Program-made: the position numbers and the translations under genes | From: Rhizobium sp. AAP43 | GTDB lineage: Bacteria; Pseudomonadota; Alphaproteobacteria; Rhizobiales; Rhizobiaceae | DNA: 64,000 nt | Reading direction: 5' to 3' | NCBI RefSeq assembly: GCF_001296045.1 | Contig: NZ_LJHS01000045.1 | Span: 1-64,000 of the forward strand | Notes under the pieces: generated by a model | What the model was told of the DNA's origin: nothing | The model's input: the letters and a program-made list of their open reading frames with translations, nothing else | The model's database searches: none | Shown here: piece after piece, positions 56,881 to 64,000 of the stretch | Layout of the letters: every line of letters begins with the position of its first letter | Position numbering within the stretch: position 1 is the first letter of the stretch

Positions 56881-58125
56881 TCAGGCGAAGAAGCTGCGGG
56901 CGTAATCCAGCGCGTCCGCCAGCGCGTCGACTTCTTCCCTTGTGTTATAGAGACCGAAGGACGCCCGGCAAGTGGAGGTCACGCCGAAACGTGCCAGAAG
57001 CGGCTGGGCGCAATGGGTTCCGGCGCGAACGGCCACGCCGCGACGGTCGATCATGGTCGAGACATCATGCGCATGAATGCCGGCGAGTTCGAAGGAGAAG
57101 ATCGCTCCTTTGCCGGGTGCATTGCCAATGATCCTCAGCGAATTGATCGCCGAGAGGCGCTCATGCGCATAGGCGCGTAGGCTTTCCTCATGGGCGGCGA
57201 TGTTCTGGCGGCCTAGCGTTTCCATATAGTCGAGCGCATAGCCGAGCCCGATCGCCTGGACGATCGGCGGCGTGCCGGCCTCGAAGCGATGGGGCGGCTC
57301 GTTATAGGTGACGCTATCTTCGGCGACCTCAATGATCATCTCGCCGCCGCCCATGAAGGGGTCCATGTCGCGAAGCCGGTCCATCTTGCCCCAGAGCACG
57401 CCGATGCCCGAGGGACCGTAGAGCTTGTGGCCGGTCACGGCATACCAGTCGCAGCCAAGATCCTGGACATCGACGGGCATGTGGACTGCCCCTTGAGAGC
57501 CATCGACCATAACGGCGATGCCACGATCATGCGCGATACGGCAGACCTCCTTGATCGGCACGACGGTACCAAGCGCGTTCGACATATGGGTGATCGCGAT
57601 CAGCTTGGTGCGCTCGGTCAGTGAGGCTTCGAAGGCCTCCATGTCGAAGGCACCGTCATCGGTCACGGGTGCCCAGACGAGCTTGGCGCCCTTGCGTTCC
57701 CGGAGGAAATGCCAGGGCACGATGTTGGAGTGGTGTTCCATGATCGAGAGCACGATCTCGTCGCCCTCGCCGATATGCTTCATGCCCCAGCCATAGGCGA
57801 CCGTATTGATCGCCTCGGTCGAGGACTTGGTGAAGATCACCTCATCGATCGAGGGGGCATTCAGGAAGCGGCGCACCTTTTCGCGTGCCGCCTCATAGGC
57901 ATCCGTCGCGGCGTTTGACAGGAAATGCAGGCCCCGATGCACATTCGCATATTCGTTAGAGTATGCGTGGCTGATAGCGTCGATTACCAGCCGCGGCTTC
58001 TGGGCCGAGGCGGCATTGTCGAGATAGACCAGCTTCTTGCCGTAGACCTCGCGCGACAGGATCGGGAAATCCTGGCGCACGGCCTCGACGTCATATCCTG
58101 TCCGAGCCGCGATCGTGTCAGCCAT
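56881..58125 (-). CDS. sufS: Cysteine desulfurase SufS (group II)
   Basis: Takes sulfur from cysteine, leaving alanine. The 414-residue protein has the PLP lysine in VTGHKLYGPSG, HHSNIVPW around the cofactor, and the nucleophile Cys in the short-loop STCRASFGLYNT, typical of SufS rather than IscS. ATG 58125 lies 8 bases inside the end of sufD. Confidence 0.95.
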   Translation of the reverse strand: MADTIAARTGYDVEAVRQDFPILSREVYGKKLVYLDNAASAQKPRLVIDAISHAYSNEYANVHRGLHFLSNAATDAYEAAREKVRRFLNAPSIDEVIFTKSSTEAINTVAYGWGMKHIGEGDEIVLSIMEHHSNIVPWHFLRERKGAKLVWAPVTDDGAFDMEAFEASLTERTKLIAITHMSNALGTVVPIKEVCRIAHDRGIAVMVDGSQGAVHMPVDVQDLGCDWYAVTGHKLYGPSGIGVLWGKMDRLRDMDPFMGGGEMIIEVAEDSVTYNEPPHRFEAGTPPIVQAIGLGYALDYMETLGRQNIAAHEESLRAYAHERLSAINSLRIIGNAPGKGAIFSFELAGIHAHDVSTMIDRRGVAVRAGTHCAQPLLARFGVTSTCRASFGLYNTREEVDALADALDYARSFFA

Positions 58126-59395
58126 GATGCTCCAGCCAGTCGGTGATGATTTCTTCCAGGGCTTCGACGAGCGGCTCGTTTTCGAGCTCCTCGACGATTT
58201 CGGCAACGAAGCCGTTGATCAGCAGGGCGCGGGCCTGCTTTTCCGGAATGCCGCGCGACATCAGGTAATAGAGATGGCTCTTCTCGATGTCGGCAACGGT
58301 GGCACCATGGGCGCACTGCACGTCGTCGGCGAAGATTTCGAGCTCGGGCTTGACCGAGAATTCGCAATCATCCGACATCAGCAGCGTGTTGCAGGCCATG
58401 CGGGCGTCGGTCTTCTGCGCATCCGGGGCGACCCGGATCATGCCCTGGAAGACGCCGCGTGCACGATCGAAGACTACGTTGCGGATCACTTCCGTCGAGG
58501 TGGTATTCGGCACATCATGGCCGAGCGTCATGGTGACGTCTGTATGCGTGTCACCGCCGAGCAGGTTGACGCCACGCAGCATGAAATCGGAGCCTTCGCC
58601 AACCGTCTTCACATGCACTTCCTGACGCACCAACTTGCCACCGGCATTGATGATGAACAGACGGAACTTGGCATCCGTGCCGAGTTCAACACGGATTTGA
58701 CCCAAATGGGTATCCGCATCGCCTTCGCCCTGAAGAATGATCCAGGTGATCTCCGCACCTTCGCCGAGCTTCAGATCGGCGACGACGGAGGCAAGGGCCG
58801 CAGAACCGCTCTGGCCGATGTGGCGCTCGACCACGGTTGCCTTCGAGGACTTGCCGAAGTTTGCCGGGAAGCGCATGTGTAGCTGGCCGGCAGCATGCAC
58901 CGACTGCAACTCGATCGGCGCTTCGATCTCAGCATCATCGGCCACTTCAAGCGTGTAACCGTCGCGCACAAAGGCGCCATTGATGCGACCGATCGTATCG
59001 TCGCCGTTAAACGCCGTGAGCCCCTCGGCGGCCGTTCCGCTCGACAGGGCGTCACGATAGACAGAAACGCTCAAGCCCTCCGGCAAGGCGGCCGGCATCT
59101 GCCCCACGCCCTGCAGGACGTTCAGCACGGTCGCGCCTGCGACCAGCGGATTGGCCGCCTTGGCGATTGCCTGCGGTTCATCGACGGGAAGCGTGCGCAA
59201 CAGCGCTTTGAGGTCCGTATAGTGGAAGGTCTCGACGCGGCGCGTCGGCAGGCCCTGACGCTTCAGGGCATCGAACAGGCCGTCACGCTTTTGCAGAACG
59301 GCGCCGTCGCCGGGCAGGCTGCCGATCTGGTGGGTATAGGCGTCGATGAGCTGGGTCTCGGCTGTGGTGAGCCGGTTGGCCGCTTGCAAAGTCAT
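58118..59395 (-). CDS. sufD: Iron-sulfur scaffold subunit SufD
   Basis: Forms the SufBCD scaffold with SufB and the SufC ATPase. The 425-residue protein has the SufB/SufD right-handed beta-helix core (from AEITWIILQGEGDADTHLG) and the C-terminal CAHGATVADIEKSHLYYLMSRGIPEKQARALLINGF. It starts 29 bases after the sufC stop. Confidence 0.95.
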   Translation of the reverse strand: MTLQAANRLTTAETQLIDAYTHQIGSLPGDGAVLQKRDGLFDALKRQGLPTRRVETFHYTDLKALLRTLPVDEPQAIAKAANPLVAGATVLNVLQGVGQMPAALPEGLSVSVYRDALSSGTAAEGLTAFNGDDTIGRINGAFVRDGYTLEVADDAEIEAPIELQSVHAAGQLHMRFPANFGKSSKATVVERHIGQSGSAALASVVADLKLGEGAEITWIILQGEGDADTHLGQIRVELGTDAKFRLFIINAGGKLVRQEVHVKTVGEGSDFMLRGVNLLGGDTHTDVTMTLGHDVPNTTSTEVIRNVVFDRARGVFQGMIRVAPDAQKTDARMACNTLLMSDDCEFSVKPELEIFADDVQCAHGATVADIEKSHLYYLMSRGIPEKQARALLINGFVAEIVEELENEPLVEALEEIITDWLEHHG

Positions 59396-59424
59396 CGTTG
59401 CAACTCCTTCAAACTTGAGAGCCC

Positions 59425-60180
59425 TTAGGCTGCCTGACCGGTGATGTCGGCATAGCCGTTGGCTTCAAGTTCAAGCGCAAGATCCTTGTCGCCCGACTTG
59501 ATGATCTGGCCCTTGTAAAGAACATGGACGCTGTCCGGCACGATGTAGTCGAGCAGGCGCTGGTAGTGGGTGATTACCACGGTTGCGCGATCCGGGCGCT
59601 TCAGGGCGTTCACGCCGTCGGCGACGATCTTCAGCGCGTCGATGTCGAGGCCGGAATCGGTCTCATCGAGGATGCACAGCTTCGGCTCGAGCAGCGCCAT
59701 CTGCAGGATTTCGGCGCGCTTCTTTTCACCGCCGGAGAAGCCGACGTTCAGCGGACGCTTCAGCATGTCAGGGTTGATCTTCAATTCAGCCGAGGCTTCC
59801 TTGACGCGGCGGATGAAGTCCGGTGTCGTCAATTCGGCTTCGCCGCGCGCCTTCCGCTGCGAGTTCATCGCCACTTTGAGGAACTGCATGGTGGCCACAC
59901 CCGGGATTTCGACCGGATACTGGAAGGCGAGGAAGATGCCCTTGGCGGCGCGCTCGGCCGGGTCGAGTTCGAGAATGCTCTCGCCGTTGTAAAGGATGTC
60001 GCCTTCGGTGACTTCATAGTCTTCCCGGCCCGACAGGATGTAGGACAGTGTCGACTTACCCGAACCGTTCGGGCCCATGATGGCGGCGACTTCGCCGGCC
60101 TTTACGGTCAGGTTCAGGCCACGGATGATTTCGGTGCCGTCTTCGGCGATGCGGGCATGGAGGTTTCTGATTTCAAGCAT
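59425..60180 (-). CDS. sufC: Fe-S assembly ATPase SufC
   Basis: The ATP-binding partner of SufB and SufD. The 251-residue ABC ATPase has the Walker A GPNGSGKST, signature FSGGEKKRAE, and Walker B LCILDETDSGLD. ATG 60180 (MLEIRNLHARI) has AGGAAG upstream. The 430-base REP/GIY-YIG element separates it from sufB. Confidence 0.96.
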   Translation of the reverse strand: MLEIRNLHARIAEDGTEIIRGLNLTVKAGEVAAIMGPNGSGKSTLSYILSGREDYEVTEGDILYNGESILELDPAERAAKGIFLAFQYPVEIPGVATMQFLKVAMNSQRKARGEAELTTPDFIRRVKEASAELKINPDMLKRPLNVGFSGGEKKRAEILQMALLEPKLCILDETDSGLDIDALKIVADGVNALKRPDRATVVITHYQRLLDYIVPDSVHVLYKGQIIKSGDKDLALELEANGYADITGQAA

Positions 60181-60257
60181 GACTGTCTTCCTGTCCATCG
60201 GGCGGTTCAAGGGCCGCCTGTCGTTTCCTGTTGCGCCTTCGGCGCCTGTTCAATTCC

Positions 60258-60289
60258 GTCATCCTCGGGCTTGTCCCGAGGATCTACTG
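60258..60289 (+). repeat. REP-like repeat, left copy
   Basis: 9-bp stem ATCCTCGGG / CCCGAGGAT with CTTGT loop; reverse-complement partner at 60656-60687. Confidence 0.85.
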
Positions 60290-60294
60290 CCGTT

Positions 60295-60636
60295 TCAGTT
60301 ATAGTCCGACCATTGCGAAGAACTCGGATGCGGTGAATAGACGTTCTGGATCTCGTAAATCCGGTCGTAGAGATCGAGCCATGTCGGGTTTAGCCCTTCG
60401 ATCAGCTTGATCTTCCAGTCCCGCAGATAGCGCTTCAGAGACTTCTCTCGTCGGATCGCGAGGACGATGTTCGGATGCTGCTCGAACCACACCAAAAGCT
60501 TCGCATTGTATCTGGACGTAAAACCTTCCCTCACTTCATTCCGGTGTTCCCAGATGCGCCCCTGCAGGTCGCTGGTCACACCGGTGTAAATCACACCACG
60601 TGGCTTGTCCGACATCATGTAAACGAAGCCGGACAT
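60295..60636 (-). CDS. Small GIY-YIG nuclease-domain protein
   Basis: A stand-alone 113-residue GIY-YIG protein. FVYMMSDKPRGVIYTGVTSDLQGRIWEHRN contains the GIY-like and YTG motifs plus the active-site arginine; the glutamate sits in WFEQHP. This subgroup is common in alphaproteobacteria, usually as an orphan and often mislabelled UvrC. Activity is untested; DNA cleavage is inferred. Between sufC and sufB, framed by REP-like repeats. Confidence 0.88.
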   Translation of the reverse strand: MSGFVYMMSDKPRGVIYTGVTSDLQGRIWEHRNEVREGFTSRYNAKLLVWFEQHPNIVLAIRREKSLKRYLRDWKIKLIEGLNPTWLDLYDRIYEIQNVYSPHPSSSQWSDYN

Positions 60637-60655
60637 CGCGCATCAGCCTTGCCGG

Positions 60656-60687
60656 CAGCAGATCCTCGGGACAAGCCCGAGGATGAC
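60656..60687 (-). repeat. REP-like repeat, right copy (inverted)
   Basis: Reverse complement of 60258-60289 with one mismatch; hairpin of the same 9-bp stem. It ends about 30 bases before the sufB stop. Confidence 0.85.
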
Positions 60688-60716
60688 GACCGCACGTGGC
60701 TGATCGCACCGTTCCA

Positions 60717-62186
<1,470 letters not shown>

Positions 62187-62328
62187 GGTCGTTCTCCAAT
62201 CTTGCCGGGCCAAATTCCGGCAGCTTGTTAACGTTGGGCGGGTGACCCGCCCTACTTAAGGTTCCCGAGCCATCTTTTCACCCCTTTTGGCAAGGGAAAA
62301 AGGACGGCTCACCCAGAATTCCGTCGCG

Positions 62329-63495
62329 TCAGGCGGCTTGGCCTGCCATCCGCCGTCTCGCCGCGATCTTGGCGAATGTCGCGACAAAGCGCTCCATTTC
62401 CGCCTCAGTGGTCTGCGGGCCAAGCGACAGGCGCAAGGCACCGGTTGCAGCATCCTCGCCCATGGCCGTCAGCACATGGCTCGCGCCGACCTTGCCCGAA
62501 GAGCAGGCGGAACCGGCCGAAAGCGCAATGCCCTCAAGGTCGAATGCGATCTGCCCGGTCTCGGCCTTGAGGCCCGGCAGATGAAAAAAGCATGTGTTGC
62601 CGACACGCTCGACATCGCGGCCATAGATGACTGTGTCCGGCGCTACGGCGAGCATGGCGGCCTCTGCTCCATCCCGCAACTCGGCCATTGAGGCGCTGCG
62701 CGCGGAAAGTCCATCGGCCATGTGGGCTGCCGCCGCACCAAACCCTACGATGGCGCCCAGGTTTTCGGTTCCGGCCCGGTGCCCCTTTTCCTGGCCACCG
62801 CCCCGCACCAGTGGCTCCGGCATCAGCGTTTCGCCCCGCGAGACGAGCGCACCAACACCCTTCGGACCGCCCAGCTTGTGCGCCGACAGGATCAGGAAGT
62901 CTGCGCCGAGTTCGGCGATCGAGACAGGCAGTCGCGCAACAGCTTGCACGGCATCCACAACCAGCAAGCCACCAAACTTCTTTACGATGGCGGAGGCTTC
63001 CCGGATTGGCTGGACGATACCCGTTTCATTGTTCACCAGCATGATCGCGACGAGCGGAAGGCCTTTTGCCACATCGTGCCGAGCAAGCGCATCGGAGAGC
63101 GCTTCAAGATCGATAACGCCAGACCGCGTCACTGGCAGAGATGTCACACTGTCGGCCGCGAAACGTCCGCCAGCGCGCACCGCCGGATGCTCGATGGCAG
63201 AGACGTAGAGTGCGCCGATCGAGATCGACGCCTTTCCCATCTTGTAAACGGGCGACAGGACATGGTTCGCCGCTTCGGTGGCGCTTGCGGTAAAGGTCAC
63301 ATGGGCCGGCTCTGCACCAACGAGTGCAGCAACGCTGCGCCGCGCCTTCTCAACAATCGCGCGCGCGGCGCGCCCTTCCGCATGCACAGAGGATGGATTG
63401 CCGGGCATGGCCAGCGCCTCGAGCATGGCATCGCGGGCGCACGGCAAAAGCGGTGCGGTCGCGTTCCAGTCGAGATAGATGCGCTCTGCAGCCAT
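62329..63495 (-). CDS. Cysteine desulfurase (NifS/IscS-type, group I)
   Basis: A 388-residue PLP enzyme. Lysine in SAHKLGGPKG and the catalytic Cys in the long flexible loop SAGSACSSGKVG identify group I, different from SufS. The rhizobial suf operon often carries both types. First gene of the operon, divergent from the alpha/beta hydrolase with a 205-base gap. Confidence 0.92.
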   Translation of the reverse strand: MAAERIYLDWNATAPLLPCARDAMLEALAMPGNPSSVHAEGRAARAIVEKARRSVAALVGAEPAHVTFTASATEAANHVLSPVYKMGKASISIGALYVSAIEHPAVRAGGRFAADSVTSLPVTRSGVIDLEALSDALARHDVAKGLPLVAIMLVNNETGIVQPIREASAIVKKFGGLLVVDAVQAVARLPVSIAELGADFLILSAHKLGGPKGVGALVSRGETLMPEPLVRGGGQEKGHRAGTENLGAIVGFGAAAAHMADGLSARSASMAELRDGAEAAMLAVAPDTVIYGRDVERVGNTCFFHLPGLKAETGQIAFDLEGIALSAGSACSSGKVGASHVLTAMGEDAATGALRLSLGPQTTEAEMERFVATFAKIAARRRMAGQAA

Positions 63496-63602
63496 GCTGC
63501 CCTCAGGCCCCCTGATATTACCGGCGTATTTTCCTTGAAATTTCGGCCGGGCATGTCCTATGACACCTTCACCCCGGATGGAACGCCATCCAGTTTCGAA
63601 CG

Positions 63603-63624
63603 GTTCTAAACTTTGTTCTAGAAA
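63603..63624. promoter_or_regulatory. Possible iron-responsive (RirA/IscR-like) operator for the suf operon
   Basis: GTTCTAAA-CTTTG-TTCTAGAA resembles the two halves of rhizobial IRO-type RirA boxes. It lies about 110 bases upstream of the cysteine desulfurase start, in a suf promoter position. RirA is known to repress suf in relatives; this site is a guess from sequence. Confidence 0.35.
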
Positions 63625-63652
63625 AGCTGACTGGCGTCGTCAAGTCAGCTTT
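63623..63652. repeat. Perfect 10-bp inverted repeat in divergent intergenic region
   Basis: AAAGCTGACT (63623-63632) and AGTCAGCTTT (63643-63652), 10-base spacer. Terminator-like but between divergent promoters, so an operator or leader hairpin of the hydrolase gene is more likely. Confidence 0.6.
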
Positions 63653-63700
63653 CTAATTTGATGTTGACGAACCGCAAAAATTGTCAGGGACCGGAACCTA

Positions 63701-64000
63701 ATGCCCGAAGTGATTTTCAACGGCCCAGCGGGCCGCCTCGAAGGCCGTTATCAGCCCTCCAAGGAAAAAAGCGCGCCGATCGCCATCATCCTGCACCCGC
63801 ACCCCCAGTTCGGCGGCACGATGAACAACCAGATCGTCTACCAGCTGTTCTACATGTTCCAGAAGCGTGGCTTCACGACGCTGCGTTTCAACTTCCGCTC
63901 AATCGGTCGCAGCCAGGGCGAGTTCGACCATGGCGCGGGCGAATTGTCGGATGCAGCCTCCGCGCTCGACTGGGTCCAGAGCCTGCATCCGGATTCGAAG
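63701..64000 (+). CDS. Alpha/beta hydrolase, 3' part beyond window
   Basis: The first 100 residues are present. They start MPEVIFNGPAGRLEGRY and contain IAIILHPHPQFGGTMNNQ, FRSIGRSQGEFDHGAGEL and DWVQSLHP, characteristic of COG2945-type serine hydrolases. The catalytic serine lies outside the window. ATG 63701 has GGGACCGGAA upstream. Divergent from the suf operon. Confidence 0.85.
   Translation, partial: MPEVIFNGPAGRLEGRYQPSKEKSAPIAIILHPHPQFGGTMNNQIVYQLFYMFQKRGFTTLRFNFRSIGRSQGEFDHGAGELSDAASALDWVQSLHPDSK

Larger units (their letters stand above)
60258..60687. mobile_element. REP-like inverted-repeat unit carrying a GIY-YIG gene, inserted between sufC and sufB
   Basis: The unit is bounded by two 32-base inverted repeats with one mismatch (60258-60289 and 60656-60687). 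Each is itself a hairpin, ATCCTCGGG-5-CCCGAGGAT. The GIY-YIG gene fills the interior, with its stop 6 bases from the left repeat and its start 20 bases from the right. Suf operons of relatives normally run sufB to sufC directly, so this looks like an insertion. No target-site duplication was recognised. Confidence 0.65.

Overview
The window looks like chromosome from an alphaproteobacterium of the family Rhizobiaceae (Rhizobium/Agrobacterium-like). This rests on gene content and order I recognise from that family: recJ next to hom and a LL-diaminopimelate-type aminotransferase, a class I PHB synthase, crcB-rluC-HAD-ATP12 in a row, the cobU-cobW-cobN-cobO block, a suf operon with two cysteine desulfurases, DUF1127 and DUF1236 proteins, and high GC with strong Shine-Dalgarno sites. 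The genus is not determined from the sequence alone. It is mostly housekeeping DNA with few mobile features.

Layout. 1-5.6 kb: end of a tRNA-Glu, recJ, a small membrane ORF, hom, an aminotransferase and a small lipoprotein, all on the minus strand. 5.8-13.1 kb (plus): phaC, sfsA, map, radC, sthA and an MFS transporter. 13.2-16.8 kb (minus): trigger factor, tRNA-Leu and a two-gene membrane unit. 17.1-17.6 kb: a small-RNA locus with three hairpins that each expose CCTCCTCCC, followed by a DUF1127 micro-gene. 17.7-19.1 kb: a nucleoside hydrolase and a GFA-family protein.

19.2-37 kb is dominated by cobalamin synthesis in two minus-strand operons. One is cbiX-cobH-cobL-cobI-(cbiG-cobJ fusion)-cobM. 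The other is cobU-cobW-cobN-GFA-GNAT-cobO, preceded by a clear cobalamin riboswitch. A TSUP transporter and a glycosyltransferase lie between them on the plus strand. The set mixes oxygen-dependent enzymes (CobN, CobI, CobJ, CobL, CobM, CobH) with proteins typical of the oxygen-independent route (CbiX, CbiG). CobG, CobF and CobK are not in the window.

37-43.6 kb: a lipoprotein, ATP12 chaperone, HAD hydrolase, RluC, CrcB, a HemG-like flavodoxin, and a periplasmic copper-handling pair. 43.7-48.5 kb: a tandem glycine riboswitch and gcvT-gcvH-gcvP. 48.5-51.7 kb: a DUF1236 protein, a miniature flagellar-rod-like protein, small unknown ORFs and a LuxR/LuxI quorum-sensing pair. 51.8-63.5 kb: the suf iron-sulfur assembly genes (cysteine desulfurase, sufB, sufC, sufD, sufS, sufT, sufA). 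They are split twice: by a small GIY-YIG nuclease gene between REP-like inverted repeats (inside sufB-sufC), and by a pyrimidine-degradation rut operon with a sigma-54-type promoter (between sufT and sufA). The window ends inside an alpha/beta hydrolase.

The most notable signals are the REP-flanked GIY-YIG element in the suf operon, the triple anti-Shine-Dalgarno small-RNA locus beside DUF1127, the hybrid and fusion-rich cobalamin gene set, and a hairpin over the luxI ribosome-binding site.
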